64,000 nt of DNA from Ophthalmolycus amberensis (lineage: Eukaryota; Chordata; Actinopteri; Perciformes; Zoarcidae), in the NCBI GenBank assembly GCA_024529925.1, contig JAFEUB010001041.1, positions 468,501 to 532,500 on the forward strand. The letters are read 5' to 3'. The notes beneath the pieces are model-generated. The model had not been told where the DNA came from, made no database searches, and saw nothing but the letters and a program-made list of their open reading frames with translations. Of this stretch, positions 15,701 through 26,698 are shown in pieces; positions within the stretch are counted from its first letter, which is position 1; every line of letters begins with the position of its first letter. The translations under genes and the position numbers were made by a program.

Positions 15701-18700
15701 TGTATTGAGTTAAAGGGTGCATGTTTTCCAGTGTCTCATCTTTCTCTCTACTTGTTCATGTCTCTGTCCAGGTGTGTAACGCGTGTGGTCAGGTGGGGTA
15801 TGTTCCTGAACGTTATGTGCAGTTCCCGTGTCTACCTTCAGAGGATGCCACTCAGCTAAACAGTTCTTTCAGCTCCACCTCATCCACTGGGTATAACGAG
15901 AGGGCATTTGGCAGAGGTCAGTCTTTTGTATGTGTAACTTACTGTACAGCTGAATGTATCAGGTACTTGCATATCGTATTTGAAACACAGTCTCCCGTAA
16001 GAATGTAATGCATAGTTGCACACATTGGCTCCCTTTAGAAACCTTTTGTGCAGCCCCCGAACATGACATGAAATGCAATCATCCGCGGACCATTTCAATA
16101 CTTTCACTTTCAATAGTTTACATTTAATACACTACTCGGCTACTGCGTCAAAACGGGCATCCCTTACAAGCGTATGTCCTGTTAGGAATTTGTGGCAAGC
16201 TACTGTTAGCATGGCACACAACCAGTGGCACGGAAATAACATTCCATCACCAACTCTGCAGTTTAATGTGAAAGCAAGATGTGAGCATTTTTCCCAGCTC
16301 TGGGAAAGTACCGCTATCATTACATTACAGTCATTTAACACTTTTATCCAAAGCGACTTACAATTCAGACTCCATCACATTTCTACACCGTAGGCACAGC
16401 TACGGGAGACATTTTTGGGGTTAAGTGTCTTGCTCAAGGAAACATCAACATGTGACTAGCCGGGGATCGAACCGCCAATCCTCTGATTGACGGAGAGCAG
16501 GGCCACTGGCTAAGTGGAGAGCAGGGCCGTCCTTCAATCAGAGGATCGGCAGTTCGATCCAGCATATGATGTGGGCGACTGTGGCTATTAGCCACAGTCG
16601 CCCACATCATATGCTGGCTCCCTAAATTGATGTAATTTGCATGCAGACTTGATTCAAAATAAGGTGATGTCATGTGAGTGTGTGTCAGGGGTGTCCCAGA
16701 CTAAGAATTCACAGAGTCAAATCTGATTGGTCAAGTCTTGCCTATCGTCGACGGATTGTCGAATCATGGTTTTGTTTTTTGCTCGTTGAACCTCCTCTGT
16801 TTAAGCTTGATGTATCTATGAAATAATAGTAAAAACAACAAAATGATTGGTTGAGATACATGTGACTATTACTTAACTGTCGTTTCGGAATTATGAACAG
16901 TGCTGTTTGTGTCTACAGTGCTGCACTATCCAGAGTACTAAAATGGAGCGGAGATCAATAGACAGCCAGAATGACGGACACTGTTTCTTAGCCTGCTTGT
17001 AGTTTTTAGTTGCTTGTAGTTCATTTCCAGTCCTAATTCCATTTCCCCATTGTAGCAATCCACAGACGGAAGGGAAAGGACAGGGAAGTAAGGGACAGTC
17101 AACCGGAGAGAGACGCAAGGCGCAAACAGCTGATTCTACACACACAAAATTGACAAAATTGGCACACTGGTGGCAATCGACTGACGCCTCGTGGCACCCC
17201 TCTGACTAGTGGTGGCAATCGTCTGACTAGTGGCCATCGTCTGACTAGTGGCGGCACTCCTCTGACTAGTGGCACCCCTCTGACTAGTGGTGGCAATCGT
17301 CTGACTAGTGGCAATCGTCTGACTAGTGGCCATCGTCTGACTAGTGGCGGCACTCCTCTGACTAGTGGCACTCCTCTGACTAGTGGCCATCGTCTGACTA
17401 GTGGCGGCACTCCTCTGACTAGTGGCACTCCTCTGACTAGTGGCCATCGTCTGACTAGTGGCCATCGTCTGACTAGTGGCGGCACTCCTCTGACTAGTGG
17501 CACTCCTCTGACTAGTGGCCATCGTCTGACTAGTGGCGGCACTCCTCTGACTAGTGGCACTCCTCTGACTAGTGGCACTCCTCTGACTAGTGGCCATCGT
17601 CTGACTAGTGGCGGCACTCCTCTGACTAGTGGCACTCCTCTGACTGGTGGCACTCCTCTGACTAGTGGCCATCGTCTGACTAGTGGCGGCACTCCTCTGA
17701 CTAGTGGCACTCCTCTGACTAGTGGCCATCGTCTGACTAGTGGCGGCACTCCTCTGACTAGTGGCACTCCTCTGACTAGTGGCACTCCTCTGACTAGTGG
17801 CCATCGTCTGACTAGTGGCCGGCCCGACTATGTCAACAAAGCAAGGAGAAGCACGGATAATTCAACACACACAGAGGGAGAATGACTTTATTTTCTGCTC
17901 AGGTAGACATTACTCTACTATATCTTTACATAGCAAATAGTTGTTTGCTGCTATATTAATGCTCAGAATGTTAAATACAACTAATTTAATTAATGTTACA
18001 GACTGTTGTTACAGTCTGTAAATAGTTTGAATTATTTCCCTTGCCCCACACTGATGCAAAAATACATTTGATTATCTTAACTGAATATTACTGTTAATGA
18101 ATATTTTAAGTTTTAAGTCAAGCACTTAAGTAAAAATACTGATTCGCCAGGTCATAGAAAGGGTTGCTATGCCACACAGTGATTAAAGGAATCCATATTC
18201 CATAGCAATCCATTTGAATTTGAGCTCCAGTATTTTTCTGATCAGGCATCTGACAAGCAGTGTCAATTATCTTGTTACATTACGTTTGTAGGATGATTGA
18301 ATAAAATATTGAAATATTAACCATAGGACAAGAAGTTTTTGATATTTATGTTAGTTAAATGAATTGTTACATTAATCTGGAATTGAAAAAATATTCAGTA
18401 TATTTGGTATAATCTATGAATTATACCAATTGACGAATGGCAAAAATATTTGTTGAATTAATCGATAAACAAATTGTAAGATGCAGCCCTATATTCGCTA
18501 AGATTCTGCTCTGATGGTCCGGCAATTTTGGATACTGCAACTTAGTCTGTGGTGATATTCTCGCACACAAAGGAAATTACTTCAAATTTGTTATTATCAG
18601 TACTACTAATAGACTGATATTTACAACGAAATCTATTAGAAGAAGAAGAAAAATCTACCAAAAGCTATACTCCAGATCATGATATATTAGTAGAGACAAA

Positions 18701-20976
18701 GTAATTCTATGTAAAATCAGACACTCTGCCCTCCCACTGTAATGATCATTGGTTCATAACCACAGTATTCCGCCACTGCAGACTGTGAGATTGGCAGTTT
18801 TATCAGGCTTCTCAGAATGAATCGTCTAATAGTACGTTTTGTGTGTGTTACTAATCCAGTTTCACTTGAATTCTGTGTCAGGTGTAGCCAGAGCTCTGTA
18901 CTCCTACCAGGCCCAGAGTGCAGAGGAGCTTTCTTTCCAGGAGGGGGCACTAATCCACCTGATCCGCTGCCATCACACAGAGGTGTGTATTCTGGCCTGT
19001 GAAAGACTATTTAGCATCGCAGGACTAGTCTTCAGCCCAAGAAGAGCGAGACTGAATTCTCCATTTTGAAGATGAACAGGACATGTTTCAGTTTCAAGTA
19101 CGGTAATGACTGTGTTGTTGCTTTAGTATTGATCATGTTTTGATATTTGAGTCATGTTGTGGATGATCAGATGGAGTTATGATGGTAGCAGTCGCCCAAT
19201 TGCAGATTCAGCTTGAGCAAAACCTTTTCCCATTGTGTTCAATTCAGGCCCATAGGAGTTTACAAGGCAGGTGTCCTTTCTCTAAACACTGACCTGATGC
19301 ATCAAGTGGATATGTTTTGCTGAACATAATATTATGCATTTGCCCTCTACATCCTCTAGTCTAATGAGCAGACTTATAAACGCACTGTTACAACTCCTTC
19401 ATAGTGTCATATTGCTTTTCAGAGAATTATGATGATACGTTCATAGTAGATGCAAAAGTATACTTATGTACAATATATTATGTTGAACATTGTGTATTAA
19501 TGTAGGGCCTGAAGCCTCAGAGATATGCTGTCTTCTGTTGCCTGAACTTATAAGAACACAGCAAATCTTTGCAGACTTCAAAATCCCACAATCCATCGAT
19601 ATCCGGGTTTACTTAGGGCAGTACTAGGGCTCCACTTTCATCAGTCTCAGCTTGACTCCAGTTTTTTGGCTAACTAATAGTGTTGGCTCTCATATTAAAA
19701 TTCACAACACCCCTCAACTGCTTCATGCGTAAACAGGAGTCACTGGGTGTGGAAGTTTATTCTGGACCTTTGGCACAGCAGTTTGAAAAAATAATGACCT
19801 TAAGGTCCACTCACCAGTTATTTTCAGAGCTCTCGACCACACCTCCCTGTCTCCAGCAGGGGATAGTTTGCTCTCAGTTGTGATGGAATTCATTTAGTTG
19901 TCATCATGAGACAAAAGCATTACAACTGAGCAAATCAAATTGGTGATAAAGGCCATGAGGTGTTGATGAAAGCTCTGGAAAAGCTAGTACGTGGATCTTG
20001 ACTTGAGAGTATTTTGTAGATAATAGATGGGTGCATGAGACAATGCTGCAATTGTTCTTATGACGAACCGTCTATCTGTTCTATTCTTGCTTTGTATTTG
20101 TGTGTATCTACATGAATGTTTTGTTTTACAGGTGGATGATGGGTTTTGGGAGGGGCAGCTGAATGGACGGATCGGTCTCTTCCCATCGCTGGTGGTGGAG
20201 CTCGTTCATGATGAAGGGGAGGTGGAGGATAAGGAGGAGGAGGTCAGACTATTCTCTGGTTTCATGAATAATCCTGTAAATCTTACAAAAATCACATAAT
20301 GCTAAAAGCTTTATACCGCTCACCCTCTGACATCGACCCAACTCAACTCATTTCTGTTTATTTCATTTTCTGATTGGCTGTGTTGCTCCTCTGTTATTTC
20401 TTTATTTTTTCTCCAGCCTCCCCCCGCCACTACCATGCCTCCCTCCATCCCAAACCCTTCCACCCCTGGCTGTAGTTCAGCTCTTAGTGCTACTCCCCCT
20501 GGCTGTGTGGGGAACAAACAGCAGGTATTTCCCCCAAGGCTCGCAGACAACTCAATAGGTGAGTTGTGTCAAACTTTATTCCAGCCAGAGATTATTGTTT
20601 TTTGCATTCATCTGCTTCATTTAGAAAACTAAATGTGTTGTTAAGATGGTAATGGCTGTCAGTGTTGTCCCATCAGACACTGCAGGCGGCAGCCGCAGTT
20701 CTCCAGACTTCTCCAGCATTCGACTAAGACCAGTATGTGCTTTTTATAAAAAAAGAATATTCTCTCTATTTATGCATATCATTTGGGGCATAACAGCATG
20801 CACTCAACAACTAAAAAGGGAAATGGGGATTGGTGAATGCTGATTATACTTGTATAAATGATCTTTGACCTGACATTGAAAAGTGAAAATCTGCACATCT
20901 TTTACTTCACTCTGTACTGTTTCAGTGTCGAGCGCCTCCTCCTCCTCCAACACAGAAGCCTTCACCTCAGCCTTGA
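1056..20976 (+). CDS. fchsd1: FCHSD1, F-BAR and double SH3 domain protein (5' end outside window)
   Basis: FCHSD proteins bend or bind membranes through an F-BAR domain and recruit actin regulators through two SH3 domains. I read 17 exons: 1056-1200, 1326-1462, 2536-2599, 3572-3715, 4787-4909, 6512-6607, 6867-6983, 9275-9379, 10485-10640, 11203-11331, 11834-11917, 15772-15916, 18882-18982, 20132-20242, 20417-20558, 20677-20732 and 20926-20976. All have AG/GT borders and compatible phases, giving about 634 codons and a TGA stop. The first nine exons encode the F-BAR coiled-coil part (for example VRNEYLLAL and AAKDYKI). SH3-1 spans 11203-15916 (VVYSYQ, EDWLK, GYVPERYV). SH3-2 spans 18882-20242 (ALYSYQAQSAEELSF, DDGFWEG, GLFPSLVVEL). 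The tail is proline-rich (RAPPPPPTQKP). The exon at 2536-2599 (EHGIFH) is short and easily missed. About 75 N-terminal residues should lie upstream of the window, judging by the human length of about 690. FCHSD1 is preferred over FCHSD2 because RELL2 is the tail-to-tail neighbour, as in human. Confidence 0.93.
3720..3773. repeat. (CA)n microsatellite
   Basis: About 26 uninterrupted CA dinucleotides, starting five bases after the donor of the FCHSD1 exon that ends at 3715. The exon reading frame runs through the repeat only as a track artefact. Confidence 0.95.
4985..5215 (+). repeat. tRNA-derived SINE
   Basis: Begins GGGGCGGCCGTGGCTCATGG (box A-like TGGCTCATGGGG). A box B-like GGTTGGCAGTTTGATCCC follows about 35 bases later, which is the internal RNA polymerase III promoter layout. 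The body includes CTGGGCGCTTCACAGCAGCC and ends near TTGAAATAAAGTT. It lies in an FCHSD1 intron on the sense strand. Confidence 0.7.
5565..5645 (+). repeat. Dispersed repeat related to 17905-17980
   Basis: Both stretches contain GACATTACT, TCTTTACA(C/T)AGCAAAT and GCTATATTAATGCTC in the same order. The family is unknown. Both lie in FCHSD1 introns. Confidence 0.5.
7095..7390 (+). repeat. 70-bp tandem repeat, about four copies
   Basis: The unit is AGGGCCCGAGCACCGACGTA, then GTCGGAGCGGCGG, a short spacer and TTATTATTATT. Four units are nearly identical (C/A change in GCGGCGGA versus GCGGAGGA) and the last is truncated at 7390. GGGCCCGAGCACCGA is a common motif in teleost interspersed repeats. 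A related motif (AGGGCCCGATC, GCTGCTTGCAGCTTTAATTA) appears at 9148-9185 and may be the other end of the same element. Confidence 0.85.
7393..8281. mobile_element. Element with perfect 39-bp inverted arms (MITE-like)
   Basis: 7393-7431 and 8243-8281 are exact reverse complements over 39 bases, starting GATGTTCTACATTTGTCTGA. Immediately inside the right arm, 8182-8200 and 8224-8242 form a further 19-bp hairpin. The interior is AT-rich with no transposase. The 70-bp tandem repeat abuts the left arm. A non-autonomous DNA element or a rearranged repeat is likely; no target duplication was recognised. Confidence 0.6.
8985..9192 (+). repeat. Probable 3' part of the GGGCCCGAGCACC repeat family
   Basis: Ends in GAGGGCCCGATCAATGCTGC, TTGCAGC and TTTAATTATTATTA. 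This matches the general style of teleost repeats that start GGGCCCGAGCACC and end in a TTATT tract. The 70-bp array at 7095 carries the opposite end. The link between the two is inferred. Confidence 0.4.
12310..12590 (+). repeat. Dispersed direct repeat, copy 1 (pair with 14222-14480)
   Basis: Shares CCCAGGATCCTT, AGCCCTAAACTC, ATCTGTGACCCA, GTGGAGGTCAGCTCT and GTAGTCTGCT-like blocks in the same order with 14222-14480. The spacing is about 1.9 kb. No open frame or known family was recognised. Confidence 0.65.
12745..13045 (-). repeat. tRNA-SINE-like repeat, antisense
   Basis: Begins GTAAATGGTAAATGGACTTG, with TAGTCTTCTGACCACTCAAA. It passes through GGGGTTAAGTGTCTTGCCCA and ends with a reversed box B (GGGGATCGAACCGCC) and GACTGAGCCACAGTCG. 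The same family is seen at 16325, 37480, 50325 and 63415. Confidence 0.75.
14222..14480 (+). repeat. Dispersed direct repeat, copy 2
   Basis: Diverged partner of 12310-12590 in the same FCHSD1 intron (11918-15771), so a local duplication or two insertions of one family. Confidence 0.65.
15170..15320 (+). repeat. Dispersed repeat, copy 2 of 2
   Basis: Partner of the copy at 181-297, in an FCHSD1 intron. It has an insertion of about 20 bases relative to copy 1 before the shared AATGCCCATATTTGA block. No coding potential was seen. Confidence 0.6.
16325..16617. repeat. Rearranged SINE copies head to head, ending in a palindrome
   Basis: An antisense SINE (TTGGGGTTAAGTGTCTTGCT, GGGGATCGAACCGCC, CCTCTGATTGA) meets a sense-oriented piece (CTAAGTGGAGAGCAGGGCCG, TCAATCAGAGGATCGG). 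This is followed by a 29-bp-arm palindrome at 16559-16617. The inverted order suggests a rearrangement between SINE copies. Confidence 0.7.
16559..16617. repeat. Perfect palindrome, 29-bp arms and 1-nt centre
   Basis: 16559-16587 and 16589-16617 are exact reverse complements, with a single T between. The arms contain GTGGGCGACTGTGGCTA, which resembles the SINE head, so it may derive from two inverted SINE heads joined together. Confidence 0.9.
17180..17822. repeat. 18/21-bp minisatellite with 57-bp higher-order unit
   Basis: About 33 units built on CTGACTAGTGGC. Three unit types recur: CTGACTAGTGGCGGCACTCCT minus its last base type (21 bp), CTGACTAGTGGCACTCCT (18 bp) and CTGACTAGTGGCCATCGT (18 bp). 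In order they give a 57-bp higher-order repeat. Every unit carries ACTAGT. Unit lengths are multiples of three, so long open frames appear on the minus strand (222 and 228 codons, 17099-17804). They are low-complexity artefacts in an FCHSD1 intron. Confidence 0.95.
17905..17980 (+). repeat. Dispersed repeat related to 5565-5645
   Basis: Second copy of the short repeat described at 5565-5645. It follows the minisatellite that ends near 17822. Confidence 0.5.
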
Positions 20977-23789
20977 CGCAAAGACGGGAGTCACTGTCCA
21001 TGTTATACATGACGTGTAAACCAAAGGAACACTGCTTTTGTGACTTTTATTGTTATTATTGTTTTGTTTGCTTCTGTATTTCTTAGCTTTTCCCACTGGT
21101 CAACTTAGTTGTAAGGTGATGTGAATTTACAGCAGATAGCATAATCACCCATAAGACTTCAGAACAGTGGAACGAACAGAACTAACAGCAGACACAAAGT
21201 GTAGCTGCTTAAATACCTGCACCAACATTCAGTGTAATGGTGATATAACATGAACATTTAAGTAAGGGTGGTTGTGAAAAACATTATAGCACACATAGTG
21301 TCTATCACAGGCAACTGAGCTTTTACTTTGTTAGCTCTCAGCAAGTGACCCTTCGGAAGCAATATTTGCATAGTAGGTTGAATAGGAGCCGGCACAGCGC
21401 TGATCCTTACAGTTCTAACTTAACCCCTGTGCATCCCTTTAAATACCTTACTCTGATGTCAAAATGTCTGCATACTGCCATACAATTATATAGTAATGAT
21501 ATGTTCCACCTTCACTGAGTTAAATCTTATAACCAGCTTCAGGCCTGATCATAACTACTAAATATTCGTTCATTTTCAATATGTCACTGTTGTTTTTTTA
21601 TGGTAAGAAAACACACACAAAATGCCAGGGGGATTTTAAAAATATGTTTTCACAGTCTGACATGTTTCAGTGATTAGCAACAACATTGATCTTGATGGAT
21701 TGCATACAGCAGCATTAACTCTGGTGCCAACCAGGAATATAACATGACACATTGGCTCAACCTGTCGGGAAAGAAATATCATTTTGAGGCCGGGGCTCTA
21801 GATTGAAAGCCTGATATATAGAATGCATAACTTTATGCTGTGGGATCAAACATTGTGGTTTGAAGGCGTTTCAATGGGGACATTTTTGTCTGATTGTCTG
21901 TAATTCGGATACACAGTTTATAGACTTATTATAGGAACTGAGGTTGAACTTACAAAATGAACACTAAAAAAGCTCACACCCTTGGCAAAATGTATGCCAT
22001 ATGCTTTAAAACACAGGCAAAGCAATACAAATGGCCCTAGTGATGCACAACGGTTCAAATGAATTGCTTAAACACTATCTGAAGGAATATAAAAAGAATA
22101 GTAGAGTAAAGAAAACCCCATTAACACCTCAATAGTCTTTTCCTATATGGGTAATTGCAAGTTGTAACTTTACCAAAACAATTGCTCATCAAAACAAACA
22201 GTTACATTACAATATAACAAAATATTATATGAAATTGGTATCTGTAGAGAAATAAGTATTATTTTGCATTTTAGTCTGCATTTGTAGAACTGTTTTGTAC
22301 TGTATTTATTCTTTGTCATTATGGATTGAATTAAACTAATACCAATAATATGGCTATGTGTGTAACATGTTGTGTTGTGTGATATAATGTTCATTACTTC
22401 CTGTATTCTTGACTGATGTCACGTTGTGATGTCATCAAGCTCAACAAGGACCCACTTGCACAGGTTTGAAAAGCAAAGTTATGGTATTTATTTCATTAGA
22501 GTAAATAATGATACATCTGCATATTTACAAGTCTCTCACGTCAACAGCATGTGTAGTATACTGTACATATGTTCCAGGCCCAGCTAATGAGAATCAATTA
22601 TACATCTAGAAATAAAACACCAACCCCCGGTTTAATCAAATCTGAGGATTTACAGTGATTATGGAGAGAAATGAGTTCAGATGCTTTTAGTGGTCCTTTA
22701 ATATGAGTATAGTTCAATAGCCGCTGATCTGTGTAATGCTTGATATCTCACCATTTTGGTATAATTGGTATAATGTTGCCCCAGCAACATGGTGCGTATA
22801 TTGAAAGATGATCAAAATGTATTTATTTTCGTTCGCATTGTCAAAAAAATAGAGTAAAAGACAAATAGTGTGTATTTCCATGTTCGTTCAGTGAAGAAAC
22901 TGGATCTCTTGGTTGAACTGGATTTGTACTTCTTAGTATTCATACATTTATACTGTTGCTGGTGGCTGATTGTGACTCTGCTTGAGACTTCACATACACA
23001 CCAAGGAAGCTATGACAGAAGGAAGCATCATTACATCATTGTGACACCATTCTAAATTTGCAGTTAGAGGTATACAGGTTTGATTTGTAGAGGCATTTGC
23101 TGGTTATTGGAGGGAGGGAAATCTAGACACACCGAGCCTCATGGGTCTGTGTTGAATAATATGGCTACTGAGAGCTGCACCATTAAGACATCTCATATTT
23201 TATATATAATACTATATTTGCAATACAATGTACATATATGATGCATTTAAACAATTGTTAGAGTGCATAAGAAAAAAAGACATGGTCCTCTACACATACT
23301 GATTATAATCTTGTAAATTACTTGAGCACATGTATTTGCAATAGAATAAATATGTTGTTGACACAGCAGTTTATGGACAGATGTTCTGTGGCGATGAAGG
23401 TAGATGATGGAGGTGTGGATATGTGAGGTGTTTGGTGACCAGTAGAGGGTACCATAATCACACTTTGAAACATTCATAAGAAAAATGTAAAAACGTTAAC
23501 ACATCATGAAGGTTTCAAAGTTCACTGCAGAGGTCCGGATAAAGATGCAGTGCTTTGGACTTGGATGGAGACATTCTGTGCACATGTCAGCTTGAGAAAA
23601 GAAGAAAGTTCACACAGCCCAAAAGCTGATCGTTGAAATTAAAATGTGGGGGAAAAAGAAAGACAAAGGGAAATTGGGTCAGCAGACTCAGGCCTCCTGA
23701 TTGCTTTCCCATAAAGGCCAGGAAATGACGCTGACCAGTGACCTGAAACCTTTGAACTGTGTCTGATAAACTCCTTCTGTTCTCACCAG
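20977..23789. other. FCHSD1 3' UTR and downstream sequence with a dispersed repeat
   Basis: This follows the FCHSD1 stop. It is AT-rich, with several AATAAA-like sites (for example in AGAAATAAAAC near 22610), but I cannot choose the true poly(A) site. A repeat at 21590-22060 is listed separately. No other gene was recognised. Confidence 0.5.
21590..22060 (+). repeat. Dispersed repeat, copy 1 (pair with 58220-58680)
   Basis: Shares with 58220-58680, in order: GGGGGATTTT, GCAACATTGATCTTGATG-like, ACAGCAGCA, TGAAAGCC, ATAGAATGCAT, GTTTCAATGGG and CTAGTGATGCACA. This gives about 460 diverged bases over the same span. No ORF was seen and the family is not identified. Confidence 0.65.
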
Positions 23790-23861
23790 TCCCTGGAGAA
23801 GGAGTATCCAGAGCCAGAGGCCCGGCTGTACTGTACTGGGCTGAATGCCAGCAAATCGTAA
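23790..23861 (+). CDS. Possible alternative last exon of FCHSD1
   Basis: A 24-codon open stretch follows a good acceptor (pyrimidine-rich tract, then CACCAG) and ends in TAA. It reads SLEKEYPEPEARLYCTGLNA and three more residues, which looks like protein and not like repeat. It is in phase 0, so it could be spliced directly from the FCHSD1 exon ending at 20732 in place of the proline-rich last exon at 20926. I do not recognise the peptide from another family. It could also be chance, or a lone exon of an unannotated transcript. Confidence 0.3.
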   Translation, partial: SLEKEYPEPEARLYCTGLNASKS

Positions 23862-26698
23862 CAAGTAAAGATTCCCTTCTGGGTTTGATGTCACCATTGT
23901 GTCACCATTCTCTATGTCTTAAAGATTAGTTTATTCAAAATATATAAATAAAGTACATATTTTCTCACCTTACCCTAAGTTTTATATGGTACATAAATTT
24001 CATTCACCTTTACTATTTGGATGGTTAAAATTTCAGAGGCAGATAGCTCAAAACCTGAGCACCCATAAAACCAAAGCTATCATGGCCAACCAATGAGGCG
24101 AAGGGATTGTAAGTGTTGCACTCCCGTACATTCAAATTGTTCCTCTTGTTTTTGAGGGTTTGGAGTTCAGCATGTATTAGGCCATTTTTATAAGGCAAAA
24201 CTCTTAAGGTTTTGAGAATGACTTTGTACTGTAATGAGTTTGTAGTGTGTGGTGGCTGGGCGCTGCTGCAGAGGGGACAGAGTGGGGGGGAAGCCAATCT
24301 TTAATTGTGTCTCCTCTCCCATATAAACACTAGTAGTGACGGGGAGAAGACGCTGCTGCTGTGCGCTCAGCTCGCCTCCTCCCACAGTAGCTCACTTTAT
24401 TCTTGAGTTAGTTTGTTGATCAATTTTAAGTTTCTTTCTCTGTTTTCTTCAGTCACGGTGGCTCAGTCATAGCAACTACCTGGTTCTTTTTCTATGTATT
24501 CTAAACAAACTTAATGAACTGAATGTGATATATAACAATTCTTCAGATTATTACTTTATTAGTTGTGTCTTTGTCTTATCCTTATTAATTGCCATAATGT
24601 TTAAGAAGCTAATCATTGGAAAGGTTGTTTTTATTTTACTTATCAAGAGTGCTTTTGAAGCCAATTTATTTTATGACATTGAATGGAAAACATCTGTTAC
24701 AACCGGGATCTTCTTTTTGTAATTTTAGCTCCCATTTCCGAAGGCAATGACAGTGCTTTTATAATCTATATGAGTAGTCAGAGGGTCTTTAACGAAACCA
24801 AATTCTTGTGTAACCAAATTTGATGTAATTATAATTCCGCTGTCCACAGATTGTAGCGTTTCAGACGCCAAACAAAATCAAACCAAGGTTGAGGAAAAAA
24901 GGGTAATTCAACCGTACAACCATATGCACCATAGATCATGCCTTTAGATTGTTGCTGCAAGGTTTATAATGATAATTAATATTATGACATGATAATTATA
25001 CTGTAGTAGTTTTGTATTTAGAGTAGAGACACAGTAAAGGTGAATAGTGAAGTTGTAGATAGTTTATGACATCACACACCTGTAACTATGAGTATGATTC
25101 TCTTATCTGCCGATGAAGCTTTGCAAGTTAGACTTCAGAATACTCCATTGTACTTCAAAATAGAATTCATACTTTAAAATACATCATTCTTAGGTTTCAC
25201 AGCTTTAAGGACAGCAGAGTTTATTCTGTGAAAGTTTCAGGTCTGGGAGCTTATTTCACATATGGGGCTCCCACACTGTAATGCCTTGGCATGTACTGCT
25301 CGATACAACTATCATCAGTACACAAAGTCTATGGCTGTACTTGCCATCCATCACCTTTTGCCATTATTTTGCAGTATCCTGGTTCGATTTATGTTGAACA
25401 CATTACAAGATAGCATGAGCAGAGAAGTATTGTGAATAACAAGACTAGAAAAAAAATAAATTCTGAATATGTATTCATTTAACAATTCCAGAAAACTAGT
25501 TTGTGACTGGAGTGCTTGGTCTACTGTGCCTGATTATACTTGTAGAAGAACTTACGAACTACTATACTGATATTACTGGTGGGACTACTCTAGTTCGTCA
25601 CATCAATGACTGCTGACAGGCTCTTTGGTGGTAATAAGAAAATAAGATTCCTACTCAAAACAACTGGTAGTAGTTGTATGGTGGGAAACCAGTGAGGGAC
25701 CAAGTCCATATTTCTTCACTAGCACTAACATGTGGTAACCTGTGGTGAGGGTGAATCTGTGGGGGGCATTGTGAACATCCATAAGTATATACTCTCAAGG
25801 GCAACACAGTTTCACTTCTAGCTATTCAAATACCAACACTTGGTCAGTGACCCTTCGCTTCAAGCTATGATGCTCTAGTTAGCCCTTTTAGCAGTTTTGG
25901 ATGTGTCCGAGAAGGCTTGTTACATGCATAATGCTTTCTTTTTTTTAAATAAACTTCGGCGCATTTGTAAGTTATGTAACAAAAGTGAGGTAAAATAAGT
26001 CAATGTTGACTCAGTCTCACACTGGACATGAACAGTGGTCTCCTCAGTGAAAGTCCGTGTTTTTTTGACCTAACTATCCACCTCCTCCCTACATGGACTT
26101 TTGCACTTGGTCAGTTGCACTGACCGTCTAATACCGACACAATTACATTGGAGTCAGTTGAAAGCCTCGTGTGTCTCATGCAGATGTTAAAGGGTGCGTT
26201 GGTATCAGACGCTGAGCGGTGCTGACCAAGTGTTGATATTTGACGAGTTGTAAGATTGGTTGTCATAGTCACTAGGAGAAATATGGAACAGACTGTTTTT
26301 GTACCTGGCAATACTGTACTTGACAAAATCCACAGAAGTATAGCAAAGGGGCAAACAGAAATACATGAGCTTGTTGCATATTCACACAACTGAGACATTT
26401 CCAATGGCCAAGCTGCCCATAGAGCGGCTGTTGCTCCCCTGTGCTTGTGCTGTAAATCTTGATTCACAATCAGCATGATTTTGATGAGATTAGGGGTTGC
26501 CAGCCCTTAGCACATTTATTAGCAAGTCAATTAAGCACCTACCGGTAGATGCCAAATAACCCATCCGCCAACCAAGTGGTCAGCCTGTCACAAAACAATT
26601 TAGTCAAAACAAACTCCCCAGTGAGCTGCCTGTAAAATCAATTGAAAAACACAAAATAGTTAGCTATGATGTGAAGTATGTGCGATTTGTGGTGAAAA
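23862..26698. other. Intergenic region between FCHSD1 and RELL2
   Basis: AT-rich sequence with no gene-like exon. An open stretch of 121 codons on the minus strand at 26111-26476 has no recognised domain. AATAAA sites near 23945 could end an FCHSD1 transcript that uses the exon at 23790. Confidence 0.4.

Noticed and set aside
17099..17804. Minus-strand ORFs of 222 and 228 codons (Thr/Ser/Ala and Pro/Leu/Val/Arg repeats)
   Set aside because: Products of the 18/21-bp minisatellite, whose unit lengths keep frames open.
26111..26476. Minus-strand ORF of 121 codons
   Set aside because: No recognised domain, no splice context and no neighbour relation; likely chance in intergenic DNA.
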